A stretch of 64,000 nt of DNA from Thermomonospora echinospora (GCF_900108175.1 NZ_FNVO01000006.1:336670-400669); one strand, 5' to 3'. Counted from the stretch's first letter, positions 7,109-19,439 are shown. Notes: generated by a model not told the origin, from the letters alone. Program-made: numbers and translations.

Positions 7109-7860
7109 CTCACCCTCTCCTTCAGCATGATCACCACCAGCCGGAAGACCTCCGCCTGCGCGGCCGACAGTTCCTCCCACATCGCCTCCATCCAGTGGTC
7201 GGTCGCGGGGTCTTCGAGACTGCCGATCATCACCGACGCCATCTCGTCGGGGATGTAGGCGGCCACGTCGTCGGCGAGGGCGGCGACGCGGGGATCGCCG
7301 ACACCGGCGTCGGCGATCTCGTCCAGCCGCGCGTAGAGGGCCCGGCCCTGCTCGGAGACCGCGGGCTCGGTGAACGGCCGCAACAGCTCGACGAACTCGG
7401 CCCGGTCGGCAGGATCGGCCCCAGTGTCGGCCAGCGCCAGCAGCCCGCGGTCGAACTCGGCGAACGTCGAGCCCTCGGTAGAGAGCCCGCGCAGTACCGC
7501 CGCCATGTCGGGCGAGACCGTCGAGTCGGGGTGCAGCGAAGTCTCCGCCAGCAGCGCCGCCAGCCGCTTCCGCCTGGCCTCGATGGCCCGCTGCTGCCGG
7601 GCCAGGTCGGCGTCCAGTTCCAGCAGCACCTCCCGCAGCTCCCGGCCCCGGTCGTCGGCCAGAACGTCGCGGATCTCGTCCAGCGACAGGCCCAGCTCGG
7701 CCAGCCGGCGCACGCGGGCCAGAGCCACCGCGTCCCGCAGCCGGTACTCCCGATAGCCGTTGGCCAGCCGTTCGGGCTCGGGCAGAAGGCCCAGGTGGTG
7801 GTAGTGGCGCACGGTACGGGTGGACACCCCGACCAGCGCCGCGAGTTCGCCGATCCGCAT
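7102..7860 (-). CDS. MerR-family transcriptional regulator
   Basis: A 252-residue protein with a MerR winged helix at the N-terminus: MRIGELAALVGVSTRTVRHY, then LPEPERLANGYREYRLRDAV, then the LAELGLSLDEIRDVL helix. A dimerisation coiled coil follows (LARQQRAIEARRKRLAALLAE). The C-terminal part of about 130 residues is helical and acidic, as in TipAS-like or other effector domains, but I see no cysteine sensor pattern. It overlaps the membrane-protein gene downstream by 7 bases. Its own promoter has the 19-bp spacer expected for MerR control, so autoregulation is likely. Confidence 0.9.
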   Translation of the reverse strand: MRIGELAALVGVSTRTVRHYHHLGLLPEPERLANGYREYRLRDAVALARVRRLAELGLSLDEIRDVLADDRGRELREVLLELDADLARQQRAIEARRKRLAALLAETSLHPDSTVSPDMAAVLRGLSTEGSTFAEFDRGLLALADTGADPADRAEFVELLRPFTEPAVSEQGRALYARLDEIADAGVGDPRVAALADDVAAYIPDEMASVMIGSLEDPATDHWMEAMWEELSAAQAEVFRLVVIMLKERVRC

Positions 7861-7866
7861 GCCCCC

Positions 7867-7897
7867 AGTAGAAACGTTGACGCTACGACAAGGTCAA
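7867..7897 (-). promoter_or_regulatory. MerR-type promoter with 19-bp spacer
   Basis: Minus strand: -35 TTGACC at 7897-7892, -10 TCTACT at 7872-7867, spacer exactly 19 bp. An imperfect dyad (GTCAA against TTGAC) lies inside. Long 19-bp spacers are the hallmark of promoters that MerR proteins untwist. The predicted start lies about 7 bases past the -10, at the ATG itself (7860), so the mRNA is probably leaderless. Confidence 0.6.
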
Positions 7898-7996
7898 GCT
7901 CGGGCACGGCCCGCCGGTCCCACGGCCGGAATGATGGGCGGGTCGTGGGGTACGCACGGGGTTTCGGAAGGCCGTGGGTGAACGGGGTGAGGTCGC

Positions 7997-8965
7997 ATGA
8001 GGATGAAGGGGAAGGTGGTCGTCGTCACCGGGGCGTCCAGTGGCATCGGGCTGGCGACCGCGCTGGCGTTCGCGGCGCGGGAGGCGTCGGTCGTGCTCGC
8101 GGCCCGCCGTAAGGGCGTGCTCGAACAGGTGGCCGCCGACTGTGAGGAGCAGGGCGGTTCCGCTCTGGCGGTGCCGACCGACATGACCGATCTGAAGGCC
8201 GTGGAGGAGTTGGCGCGGCGGGCGGTGGAGCGGTTCGGGCGGATCGACGTGTGGGTGAACTGTGCGGCGGTCGGCATCTACGGGCCATTCACCGAGACCC
8301 CGCTGGAGGATTTCCGCCGGGTGCTGGACGTGAACATCATGGGCTACGTCCACGGGGCCAGGGCGGTGCTGCCGTACCTGCGGGAGCAGGGCGAGGGCGT
8401 CATCGTGAACGTGGCGTCGATCGCGGGGGTCCTCTCCCAGCCCTACGCGCACGCCTACTCGATGTCGAAGTTCGCGGTCCGTGCCATGAGTGCGAGCCTG
8501 CGGCAGGAGCTGGCGTTGGAGGGCGCTCGGGGCATCAAGGTCTGCACGGTGCTGCCCGCGGCCATCGACACGCCGTTCTTCCAGCACGCGGCCAACTACA
8601 CCGGCCGCAAGGTGCGGGCGATGCCGCCGATCTACACGCCCGAACGGGTCGCCCACGCGATCGTCGACCTGGTGCGGGTGCCGCGTCGTGAGGTCGTCGT
8701 GGGCCCGGCGGGGCGTGGCCTGGTGCTGCAGTCCCGGTTCACACCCGGCCTGGTGGAGCGGATGATGGCCCGGCAGGTGGACCGCACCCATCTGTCGCGG
8801 AAGGAGGCGGCGCCGGCCACGTCCGGCAGCCTGTACGCGCCAAAGGACGACCGGGGAACGGTCGGAGGCGGCTGGCACGGCAAGCGCAAGACGGCCGTAC
8901 GCCGGGGAATGGCGCTGGCCGCCCTGGCCGGTGGCGCCGCCGGCGCCCGACGCCTGCTCCGCTGA
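7997..8965 (+). CDS. SDR-family oxidoreductase
   Basis: A 322-residue classical short-chain dehydrogenase. The nucleotide site is VTGASSGIGLATAL near residue 10. The structural NAG-equivalent is VNCAAVGIYGPF. Catalytic Ser is in VNVASIAGVLSQPY, and Tyr/Lys in YAHAYSMSKFAVRAM. The core ends near residue 245. About 75 extra residues follow, with a basic, alanine-rich end (RGMALAALAGGAAGARRLLR) that could associate with membrane. NADP is more likely than NAD because basic residues (AARRKG) follow beta-2. The substrate is unknown. ATG 8003 is an equally plausible start. Confidence 0.9.
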   Translation: MRMKGKVVVVTGASSGIGLATALAFAAREASVVLAARRKGVLEQVAADCEEQGGSALAVPTDMTDLKAVEELARRAVERFGRIDVWVNCAAVGIYGPFTETPLEDFRRVLDVNIMGYVHGARAVLPYLREQGEGVIVNVASIAGVLSQPYAHAYSMSKFAVRAMSASLRQELALEGARGIKVCTVLPAAIDTPFFQHAANYTGRKVRAMPPIYTPERVAHAIVDLVRVPRREVVVGPAGRGLVLQSRFTPGLVERMMARQVDRTHLSRKEAAPATSGSLYAPKDDRGTVGGGWHGKRKTAVRRGMALAALAGGAAGARRLLR

Positions 8966-9029
8966 ACGGGCCAACGGGCCGGACAGGCTGAGCCGGGCTG
9001 AACAGGCTAAGCGGGGTGGGGCACGGCCC

Positions 9030-9473
9030 TCAGCGCCGTGTCTCCCCTGTGGCGCGGCGGGTCGCCGGCTCCAGCAGGGTGGCGCCGGTGGTCGGTGGCG
9101 TGTCCGGGCGCAGCACCTCTCCCGTCTCGATCAGCGACTTGGTCTCTCGCAGGGCGGCGCGCACCGCCTGTCGCGGGTCGTCGCCGCGTATCCGGTCGAG
9201 GGCGCCGGCCACGACACCGTTGCGCGGACGCGCCGCCAGCTCGGTGCCCCGGCCGCCGGGGGCCGGGCTCATCCGCAGTTCGACGTTGTCACGCAGCCGT
9301 TCCAGGGGCTCGGGAAGTGGGTCCGACAAGCGCTCGGGCGGGCAGTTCACGGTGACCACGAACCATCGGCCGTCCTCGTACAGGAGCTTTCCGACGGCGC
9401 GGGCCTTCAGCCGCTTGGCGACCCCCACCGCGACGCCCGCGGCCAGTGCGGCGAAGGCGACCGTACGCCTCAT
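9030..9473 (-). CDS. small hypothetical protein with SRPBCC-like pattern
   Basis: A 147-residue protein. The N-terminus RRTVAFAALAAGVAVGVA is hydrophobic enough for an anchor. Then come DGRWFVVTVNCPPERL and a strand VELRMSPAPGGRGTELAAR, reminiscent of cyclase/dehydrase (SRPBCC) proteins. The ATG at 9473 has a strong AAGGAG. It converges on the SDR gene. In related actinomycetes such small proteins often sit beside SDR genes, but its activity is unknown. The family call is tentative. Confidence 0.6.
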   Translation of the reverse strand: MRRTVAFAALAAGVAVGVAKRLKARAVGKLLYEDGRWFVVTVNCPPERLSDPLPEPLERLRDNVELRMSPAPGGRGTELAARPRNGVVAGALDRIRGDDPRQAVRAALRETKSLIETGEVLRPDTPPTTGATLLEPATRRATGETRR

Positions 9474-9635
9474 GATCTCTCCTTGTCGGTGCTGCCCCGA
9501 GCGATGGCCAGGGTTGTCCCCGCCATACCGCCGTAAAACCCCCGTCCGCGGAAACTTCGCCCCGTGGTGATCTGTGCGGCGGATTGGGCAGGGAACGGGC
9601 CGCAGACGGCGACCACGACGATGTGAGGAGCGATC

Positions 9636-9869
9636 GTGACGATCACGGTGGACCACGTACGGCAACTGTTCGCCTCCGACGAGCCGGGGGCGACGCTGGT
9701 GATCGTGGCGGGACGGCCCCAGATCACCTCGAACCCCGCCGAGGACGACGGCCTGGTGGTGGCGGGCCGCGAGGACCTGATGCGGGGCCGCGACACCCCG
9801 CCCGGCGAGGACGAGCTGAACAGGCTCGCCGAGACCCTGAACGCCACCGTCTCCGAACTCGGCGGCTGA
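9636..9869 (+). CDS. small hypothetical protein
   Basis: A 77-residue acidic protein starting with GTG behind GAGGAG. It has a strand-like block TLVIVAGRPQITS and a C-terminal helix EDELNRLAETLNATVSELGG. It is divergent from the SRPBCC-like gene. No family is recognised. The good ribosome site and GC3 pattern support real coding. Confidence 0.55.
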   Translation: MTITVDHVRQLFASDEPGATLVIVAGRPQITSNPAEDDGLVVAGREDLMRGRDTPPGEDELNRLAETLNATVSELGG

Positions 9870-9988
9870 CGGCCGAGGCGCCGGCCCGCGGGGGTCGGAC
9901 CGCAAGGTGAGGGTTTACCCGACCGAAATGACCGCGTAACTTCGCAGGGCACCGCATAGGTTCTCATTCTAGTGCAAATCACTCAAAT

Positions 9989-10017
9989 CCCATCAGCCCC
10001 GATAACGCACTGATGGG
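9989..10017. promoter_or_regulatory. stem-loop in 5' region of secreted hydrolase
   Basis: CCCATCAG (9989-9996) pairs with CTGATGGG (10010-10017) around a 13-base loop, 32 bases before the hydrolase start. It could be a leader hairpin or an operator. No riboswitch class is recognised. Confidence 0.3.
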
Positions 10018-10048
10018 CATCTGAGGCACAGCACTCGAAGGGACACAT

Positions 10049-12424
10049 ATGCCCTGGCACAGACGCGCCTGGCGACAGGCGGTCATCGGGGTCGCGCTGA
10101 CCTCCGCGACCCTCGCGGCCGGGCCGGTGTACGCCGATCCGGCACCGGCGAAGAACTGGACCGTCGAGGCCGTCGAGGGCGGCGGGCACCGCATCACGCT
10201 CCGGCTGGACGAGCCCCTGCCGGTCCGCGACGCCGTACCCGAGATCGCCGTCGACGGCAGGTCACTGGGCCCGGCCCGGGAGTCCGCGGACGGCAGGACG
10301 CTGACAATCACCACCGACGACCCGCGCGCGGCCCGAGCCTCCTCCGTCCAGCTCGCCTGGAACGGCGAAGTCCCCTCCAGCACCGGCCCGAGGGCCAAGG
10401 CGGCCCCCGCGCCCGGGCAACAGAAGAAGGCCGAGGAACTGCCCGTCGACCCGGGAGAGCCCGGCCCCTACGCCGTGGAGAAGGACGCCTACGACCTGGG
10501 CGACACTGCCATCACCCTGGCCGGTCTCGGCGGCCGCAAGGCGGAGATCCGCGCCGTCACGTACATGCCCAAGACGTCGGGCAAGCGGCCCGTGGTGCTC
10601 TTCCTGCACGGCCGCCACTCTGCCTGCTACGACCCCGTCACCTGGCGCACGTCCAACACGCAGTGGCCCTGCCCGGAGGGGCAGAAGCCCATCGACAGCC
10701 ACAAGGGCTACGACGGCCCCGCCGAGGCGCTGGCCAGCCACGGATACGCCGTGGTGTCGGTCAGCGCGAACGGCGTCAACGCCGCCGACAACCCCTACAG
10801 CGACGACCGCGGGGCGCTCGCCCGCGGCGAAGTCGTCATGCGGCACCTCGACCTGCTCGCCGACGCCGCCAAGGGCAAGGGCGACCCCGCGCTGGCCCGC
10901 CTCTTCAAGGGCCGCATCAACATGTCCGACATCGGGCTGATGGGCCACTCCCGTGGCGGCGAAGGCGTCGTCAAGGCCGCCCTGATGAACGACGGCCGCG
11001 GCAAGCCGTACGGGATCAAGGCGGTGCTGCCGCTGGCGCCCACCGACTTCGCCCGCGCCACGCTGCCCAACATCCCGATGTCGGTGATCCTGCCGTACTG
11101 CGACGGGGACGTCTCCAACCAGCAGGGACAGCACTTCTACGACGACACCCGCTACGCCGACGGCAGGGACCGGGCGTTCCGCTCATCTCTGATGGTCATG
11201 GGGACGAACCACAACTTCTTCAACACCGAGTGGACCCCGGGCGTGGCCAAGTTCCCCGCCAACGACGACTGGTTCAACAACGCCGACCCGGTGTGCGGCA
11301 ACACCGCTCCCTCGCGGCTGAGCGCAGCCGAGCAGTACGCCGTCGGAACCGCCTACATCGCCGGGTTCTTCCGGCTGGTGCAGGGCGGCGAGGACAAGCT
11401 GATGCCGCTGTTCGACGGCACCGGTGGAACGGTCCCGTCCGCCGGGCGGGTCGAGGTCCACACCGTCGCCCAGGCCCCCGCGCAGCAGCGGATGGACGTG
11501 GCCACGTTCACCTCGGCGAACCCGGCGGTGAGCGTCACGGGCGCGGCGACCGGCGCCGTCTGCGCGGGCATGCTGGACCGTTCCCCGGGCAGCGGCCTCC
11601 CGTCGTGCGCCACCGCGCTGACCACCTCCCAGGCCCCGTCCTGGACCCCGGCGACCTACGCCCCCAACGTGGCCTCCACGCCCGTCATGCGGTTCCGCTG
11701 GACGGCCCCTGACGGCCAGATGAAGGTCGCGATGCCGGCCGGGCGCGGCAACGTCGGCGACTACGACGCGCTGACGTTCCGGGCCGCGCTGGACGAGTCC
11801 TCCGGGGCCGCCGACCTGACCGTCACCGTGCTCGACCATAAGGGCCGCTCCGCCGAGGTCCGGGTGTCGGAGGTCAGCACCGCGCTGACCCGCTTCCCCG
11901 GCGCCGCCTCGCCGCTGCCCAAGACCTGGCTGCGCACCGTGCGCATCCCGGTCGCCTCCCTGGAGGGCGTCGACCTGCGCAACGTCCGCGAGGTGCGGAT
12001 CGGGGCCGGCAGCGAGTCCGGCGGGGTCTACCTGGCCGACCTGGCGTTCACCGACATGGACGCCGGTAAGGACCGCCAGTCGGCGCTGCCGCAGGTGTCG
12101 GTCGAGAACCTCACCGTCCCTGAGGGAGACGGGGCGGGCACGGCCACCATGACTCTGACCCTGTCCAAGCCCGCCGACGCGCCCGTGACCGTCAACGTGC
12201 AGTCGCTCGTCACCGGGGCGGCCCCGGTGATCGAGCAGGTCGCCCGCGAGGTGGTGATCCCGCGCGGCGCCACGTCGGCGACGTTCCAGATCCCCGTGCT
12301 GGGCAACGACTCCGTGGCGAGCGCCGCCCAGTCCTACCAGGTCATCGCCTCGTCCCCGACGAACGCGGTGATCGGCAACGGCTTCGCCCGCCTGGTCGTC
12401 ACCGACGACGAGGCCGCGGCCTGA
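10049..12424 (+). CDS. secreted alpha/beta hydrolase with C-terminal Calx-beta-like domain
   Basis: A 791-residue exported protein. The signal peptide is RRAWRQAVIGVALTSATLAA and then AGPVYADP. The hydrolase core has the oxyanion strand VVLFLHGRHSAC near residue 185 and the nucleophile elbow GLMGHSRGGEGVV near residue 300. LPYCDGDVSNQQG may carry the acid residue and MGTNHNFF the histidine. Residues about 470-680 form beta-rich linker domains. The last 100 (VPEGDGAGTATMTLTLS) match the Calx-beta pattern. It likely acts outside the cell on an ester or polymer. AAGGGA precedes the ATG by 6 bases. Confidence 0.85.
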   Translation: MPWHRRAWRQAVIGVALTSATLAAGPVYADPAPAKNWTVEAVEGGGHRITLRLDEPLPVRDAVPEIAVDGRSLGPARESADGRTLTITTDDPRAARASSVQLAWNGEVPSSTGPRAKAAPAPGQQKKAEELPVDPGEPGPYAVEKDAYDLGDTAITLAGLGGRKAEIRAVTYMPKTSGKRPVVLFLHGRHSACYDPVTWRTSNTQWPCPEGQKPIDSHKGYDGPAEALASHGYAVVSVSANGVNAADNPYSDDRGALARGEVVMRHLDLLADAAKGKGDPALARLFKGRINMSDIGLMGHSRGGEGVVKAALMNDGRGKPYGIKAVLPLAPTDFARATLPNIPMSVILPYCDGDVSNQQGQHFYDDTRYADGRDRAFRSSLMVMGTNHNFFNTEWTPGVAKFPANDDWFNNADPVCGNTAPSRLSAAEQYAVGTAYIAGFFRLVQGGEDKLMPLFDGTGGTVPSAGRVEVHTVAQAPAQQRMDVATFTSANPAVSVTGAATGAVCAGMLDRSPGSGLPSCATALTTSQAPSWTPATYAPNVASTPVMRFRWTAPDGQMKVAMPAGRGNVGDYDALTFRAALDESSGAADLTVTVLDHKGRSAEVRVSEVSTALTRFPGAASPLPKTWLRTVRIPVASLEGVDLRNVREVRIGAGSESGGVYLADLAFTDMDAGKDRQSALPQVSVENLTVPEGDGAGTATMTLTLSKPADAPVTVNVQSLVTGAAPVIEQVAREVVIPRGATSATFQIPVLGNDSVASAAQSYQVIASSPTNAVIGNGFARLVVTDDEAAA

Positions 12425-12437
12425 CCCACGCCACCGG

Positions 12438-12480
12438 CCGCCCGCCGGATCCCGCCCGGGGTCCGGCGGGCGGTCTTCTT
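12438..12480 (+). terminator. rho-independent-like terminator
   Basis: A 12-bp stem CCGCCCGCCGGA/TCCGGCGGGCGG is followed by TCTTCTT, 14 bases after the hydrolase stop. Confidence 0.75.
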
Positions 12481-12632
12481 CGGTCTTGGACCGGCTTTCG
12501 GCGAAGAGGCGGCCGCCTGACCGGCCGCCTCCCTGACCCCGCCGGAGAAAGGGGCGAGGGTAATTCGGTGGATTCGTCCCATCCGCTCCCCGTAAATTCG
12601 CCGGGCGTCAAAGCCGTCACGGGGAGCAGGCC

Positions 12633-14531
12633 ATGCGAGTGCATTATCCGCGTACTCCGCATCTGCCGTGGTCTCCGGGGGTGACCTCGGACGACGTGCG
12701 GGCCGGGGGTCTGGCGGGGCTGGCCGGGCGCGAGGTCGTGGTCACCGAGAAGCTCGACGGGGAGAACACGACCCTGTATTCCGACGGGCTGCACGCGCGT
12801 TCGCTGGACTCGGCGCACCATCCGTCGCGGGCCTGGGTGAAGGCGCTGCACGGCAGGATCGCGCGGCTGATCCCGCCGGGGTGGCGGGTGTGCGGGGAGA
12901 ACATGCACGCTCGGCACTCCCTCGCCTACGACGATCTGGAGAGCTGGTTCTACGCGTTCTCGGTGTGGGACGGTGACCGCTGTCTAGGCTGGGACGCCAC
13001 CGTGCGGTTCGCGCGGCGGCTGGGAGTGCCGGTGCCGCGGGTGCTGTGGCGTGGAGTGTTCGACGAACGGGCTATCAGGGCGCTGAAGCCGGACACCGCA
13101 CGGCAGGAGGGCTATGTCGTGCGGACCGTCGAGGGGTTCGCCTACGACGAGTTCCCTGAACGGGTGGCCAAGTGGGTGCGCAAGGGTCACGTGCAGACCG
13201 ACGAGCACTGGATGCTCGCGCCGGTCATTGAGAACGGCCTGAGCCCGGCCGCCGCGCTGTGGGAGGTGCGTTCGGGCGGCCGTCCCGCCGTACCGGCGCT
13301 GCTGGCCGCGCTGGGCATGGCGAACGCCCGGCAGAGCCTGATCGCGGACATGAGGGACACCAGGCCGGACGGGGCCGCCGCTCCGCAGGCTCACTGGCCG
13401 GGCATGGGCGGCGCCGTGGAGCGGGCCGTGGCCGAGCGGGCTGAGACGACCGTGGCCGAGCGGGCCGAGCGGGCCGAGACGACCGTGGCCGAGCGGGCCG
13501 AGGCGGCCGTGGACGACGTCTATGCGCGCCTTGATCTGCTGGGCAGGCCGGGGGACGCGCGGCTGGCCGGGGTGGTGGCGGTGCTGCTGCACGGCGCGTA
13601 CCGGTCCTGGCTGGGACCTCGGCTCGTGGCGCCGCTGGGAATGCCGGTGGCCAGGCGGGTCGCCGACCTGGTCGGGCTGCACGCGATGCTGCACCGCGAC
13701 TTCCCCGACGACGAGCGCCGCGCCGGGCTGGCACGGCTGGCCTGGGCCGCCGATCTCGGGGTGCTGCACGCGGTCGCCGCCTCGGTCCTGACCGGACGCG
13801 ACGACGCGGAGGCCGCCGCCGCACGCGAGCAGGTCGGCTGGTCCGAGCTCAACGCCGAGGACGCCGGGCTGCTCGGCGAGGCGCCGCTGGAGCCGCTGCG
13901 CGCGGGCATGTGCGAGGCGTTGGCCGGATACGACACCGATGTGGCCGACCGGTGCTGGGCGGAGGCCCGCCAGGCGTACGCGCTGGGACGCGCCTCGACC
14001 GTGGAGGCGGCCTTGGCGCTGACCCGGCGGTGGCGGCCCGGTGGGTTCCCCCGGCTCGTCATCACGGTGGGGCCGTCGGGCAGCGGCAAGAGCACGTTCG
14101 CCCGGAGCCTGCCGGATGCCGATGCCGTCGTCTCGCTCGATGACCTGCGCGAGGCCCGAGGGTCGCGGGCCGACCAGAAGGCCAACGCCGAGGTGCTGCG
14201 CGACGGCCTGGACCGGCTGGACGCGCTGCTGGGGCGCGGCGGCACCGTCGTGTGGGACGCCACGGCGCTGAACCGGCACCAGCGTTCCCTGGTGCACGCG
14301 GTGGCCCGCCGCCGTGACGCGCTGACGACGCACGCGGTGATGCTCGTTCCCAAGGAGGTGCTGACCCGGCGCAACGCGGGGCGCGAGCACCGGGTGCCGC
14401 CGGCGGTGCTGGCGGCCCAGCAGCGCCGCTTCTCCCCGCCGTATCCCGGGGAGGCGCACCGCACCTGGTACGTCGGGGCGGAGGGCCGCATCGGCGACAC
14501 CGCCGGAGGCCTGTGCGGCGAGGAGGGATGA
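12633..14531 (+). CDS. RNA ligase fused to polynucleotide kinase
   Basis: A 632-residue protein. Residues 1-230 form a nucleotidyltransferase-fold RNA ligase: the adenylated lysine is K40 in TEKLDGENTTLY, then WRVCGENMHARHSLAY, EGYVVRT (motif IV) and VAKWVRKG (motif V). Residues about 275-305 hold a short charged repeat (AERAETTVAERAE), a flexible linker. A helical module fills residues 305-465. Residues about 470-615 are a P-loop kinase, GPSGSGKSTFA with VVWDATALNRHQR, like T4 polynucleotide kinase. Together they should re-phosphorylate a 5'-OH and seal RNA. The next gene supplies 3'-end processing. ATG follows GGGGAG by 6 bases. Confidence 0.85.
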   Translation: MRVHYPRTPHLPWSPGVTSDDVRAGGLAGLAGREVVVTEKLDGENTTLYSDGLHARSLDSAHHPSRAWVKALHGRIARLIPPGWRVCGENMHARHSLAYDDLESWFYAFSVWDGDRCLGWDATVRFARRLGVPVPRVLWRGVFDERAIRALKPDTARQEGYVVRTVEGFAYDEFPERVAKWVRKGHVQTDEHWMLAPVIENGLSPAAALWEVRSGGRPAVPALLAALGMANARQSLIADMRDTRPDGAAAPQAHWPGMGGAVERAVAERAETTVAERAERAETTVAERAEAAVDDVYARLDLLGRPGDARLAGVVAVLLHGAYRSWLGPRLVAPLGMPVARRVADLVGLHAMLHRDFPDDERRAGLARLAWAADLGVLHAVAASVLTGRDDAEAAAAREQVGWSELNAEDAGLLGEAPLEPLRAGMCEALAGYDTDVADRCWAEARQAYALGRASTVEAALALTRRWRPGGFPRLVITVGPSGSGKSTFARSLPDADAVVSLDDLREARGSRADQKANAEVLRDGLDRLDALLGRGGTVVWDATALNRHQRSLVHAVARRRDALTTHAVMLVPKEVLTRRNAGREHRVPPAVLAAQQRRFSPPYPGEAHRTWYVGAEGRIGDTAGGLCGEEG

Positions 14532-14533
14532 GG

Positions 14534-17401
<2,868 letters not shown>

Positions 17402-17432
17402 CGTCCACGGCCGGGGCGCGGGCCGGAAAGAC

Positions 17433-17470
17433 CGAAGACCCGCCCGGGAAGGTTCCCGGGCGGGTCTTCG
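17433..17470 (+). terminator. terminator of the RNA-repair operon
   Basis: A perfect 18-bp stem (CGAAGACCCGCCCGGGAA and its complement) with a 2-base loop, 31 bases after the stop. It isolates the cassette from the XRE gene downstream. Confidence 0.8.
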
Positions 17471-17902
17471 ACGATGACGCCGATGTGCGGGTCGCCTCTC
17501 GGCGAAAGGCACAACGCGGCTCCAGCCGGACGGTATTCCGCGAAGGCGATAGATGAGGCCCGGGGACACCAGGCACATCGGCGACACCGTGTATAACCCT
17601 ACCGTCGGCGGGATTGTTCCCGCCCGGGAGGGCTGCCGACCGCCCGAGGTGCGTCAAGGCCGGCGGAGGTCTCTCCTCGGCTTCGGTGATCCGGAGCGGT
17701 GGGTCGACGACGCGGTGTGTCCTCCCGGCCACGTTTCCCCTATCGGCGGATAAGGCTTCTTGCTCCGGCACGTCGGGCGCTTCCCCTCTACAGTGAGGCC
17801 GGGGGCGGACGGGCCTCCCGAGGTTGGCGGGACGGGAGCCTCGATGGTCCAATGGGGCGGTGCCCGCAGCCGGTGCGTCGAGTTCGGGTCGGAGGCGAAG
17901 TG
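17471..17902. other. intergenic leader region, no gene seen
   Basis: About 430 bases without a supported ORF. GTGTATAACCC near 17588 could hold a -10 element. The far end carries GGAGG at 17891, the ribosome site of the XRE gene. No riboswitch pattern is recognised. Confidence 0.35.
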
Positions 17903-18655
17903 ATGGCTGACGGTCGGCGGTCCCTCGCCGAGATCCTCGACGGGCTGTGCCTGCGCCCGGTCGGCCGCCCGGACCCCTACACCAACACCGAGCTGGCCCG
18001 GCTGGTCAACGAGCGCGGTGGGGACATCACCGACGGCTATATCTCGCACCTGCGCAAGGGGCACCGGGACAATCCCACCCTGCAGACCTTGCAGGACCTG
18101 GCCGCCGCGCTCGGCGTGTGCCCGGCGGTCTTTGTGGGCGGGCGGCTGGAGCGTCTGGACGAGGAGTGCCCGCGCCGGTCGTTCTCGGCCAAGCTGCGGC
18201 ACCTGTTCACGGCGGTCTACCCGCCCGAGCGCGGGCCGTACACCCCGGAGGACGTGGCGGCGGCGATCAGCGCCGGCGGCAGGTACGGGACGATCTCCGC
18301 CAGCCACATCCGGGACCTGCTGAACCCGGGCCCGGGCTCACTGCCCAACCCCCGGCTCAAGCACATCCTGGGGCTGGCCGACCACTTCGGGCTGGCCGAC
18401 GAGCACGGCCCGCAGGCCGCCTACTTCCTCGACGACCGGCTCGCCGCCACCATCGACGCCGAGCTGGCCGATCTGATGGCGCTGCGGGACGCCGGGGTGG
18501 TGGACTTCGTCACCCGGGTGGCCGCGCACGCGCCCGCCTGGAGCCCGGAGCTGCGCCGCCAGGCCGTACGAGCGATCACCCAGGCGCTGGAGTCGGGGGA
18601 CGCGGGCACCGGCTGGGTGTTCCCGCTCACCGGCGAGCGGCTTTCTACCGAGTAG
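17903..18655 (+). CDS. XRE-family regulator of the HExxH-protease cluster
   Basis: A 250-residue protein. The N-terminal HTH covers residues about 8-70 (TNTELARLVNERGGDITDGYISHLRKG, then LQDLAAALGVCPAVF). A second related block lies around 95-160 (AAAISAGGRYGTISASHIRDLL, then LKHILGLADHFGLAD), a tandem HTH layout. The helical C-terminus may be regulatory. GGAGG lies 7 bases before ATG 17903. It is followed 65 bases later by the ImmA/IrrE-like protease gene, the usual regulator-protease pairing, in which the protease often cleaves or otherwise inactivates the repressor. Confidence 0.85.
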   Translation: MADGRRSLAEILDGLCLRPVGRPDPYTNTELARLVNERGGDITDGYISHLRKGHRDNPTLQTLQDLAAALGVCPAVFVGGRLERLDEECPRRSFSAKLRHLFTAVYPPERGPYTPEDVAAAISAGGRYGTISASHIRDLLNPGPGSLPNPRLKHILGLADHFGLADEHGPQAAYFLDDRLAATIDAELADLMALRDAGVVDFVTRVAAHAPAWSPELRRQAVRAITQALESGDAGTGWVFPLTGERLSTE

Positions 18656-18720
18656 GGACGCGAGCAGGGCGGCAGGGACGTTGCGACAAGGGCCGGCCGC
18701 CGGGACGGAGGTGCGGTGAG

Positions 18721-19278
18721 ATGAGCGGGCTGAACCGGCACCGGAGCCGCGCGCTCTGCGACCAGGTCGTCGAACGGCTGGACCTGCCGGCGTCGGCGAC
18801 CTACCGGGACGCCTGCCGCCGTACCGGCGAGGTGATGAGCGAGCTGCTCGGCGCGCAGGTGGAGCTGAAGTTCGTCGGGCTGCACAACACGCCGTTCAGC
18901 GGCGCCACGGTGCGGCGCGCGGACGGCACCTACGTGGTCTACTGCGCCCGCTCGCGGTCCTGGTACCACCGGCTCGGCATCCTGCTGCACGAGCTGGCGC
19001 ACGTCCTGCTGGGACACGACCCCGTCTCCTTCGCCGGCGGCTCGGGGCCGCACCGACTCGCCCCGCATCTGCCGGGCAAGATGGCACGCATCCTGGCGGG
19101 GCGCACCAACCATGTCGGGGAGGAGGAGCGCCAGGCCGAGGAGTTGGCTGACCGGCTGCTGGAACGGCTGACCGAGCGGCACGCGCGGCGTCCCGAGCGG
19201 CCCGCGCCGGAGGTGGCCCCGCACGTCCGGCGGATCGCCGAGGGGCTGGCGCCCTATCCGGCCGACACCCGGCACTGA
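18721..19278 (+). CDS. ImmA/IrrE-like metallopeptidase (HExxH)
   Basis: A 185-residue protein with the zinc protease motif LLHELAHVLLGHD at about residue 95: H-E-L-A-H plus the third histidine six residues later. A downstream acid in EEERQAEELAD may be the third ligand. Upstream strands (GATVRRADGTYVVYC) match the ImmA/IrrE fold order. GGAGG lies 9 bases before the ATG. Paired with the XRE gene, it may cleave that regulator when a signal appears, as ImmA does to ImmR. In annotated actinomycetes the pair is often mislabelled as a toxin component. The substrate is inferred. Confidence 0.85.
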   Translation: MSGLNRHRSRALCDQVVERLDLPASATYRDACRRTGEVMSELLGAQVELKFVGLHNTPFSGATVRRADGTYVVYCARSRSWYHRLGILLHELAHVLLGHDPVSFAGGSGPHRLAPHLPGKMARILAGRTNHVGEEERQAEELADRLLERLTERHARRPERPAPEVAPHVRRIAEGLAPYPADTRH

Positions 19279-19439
19279 AGTTCCTACCGGACAGTTCATA
19301 CTCGGCTGGAAATCTTTCCGTCGATCCTTACATCACAGTTGAATGACTTGACTCCGGGAACTACGCTGCTGCCCGAACGGCCCTACTGCCGTCCCGGCAG
19401 AGGGCTCGTCCTGCCGCCGCAGTATGGGGACCGTGAGAC

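Noticed and set aside
12984..14459. 491-residue antisense ORF opposite the ligase-kinase gene
   Set aside because: Shadow frame; the plus strand carries recognisable catalytic motifs throughout.
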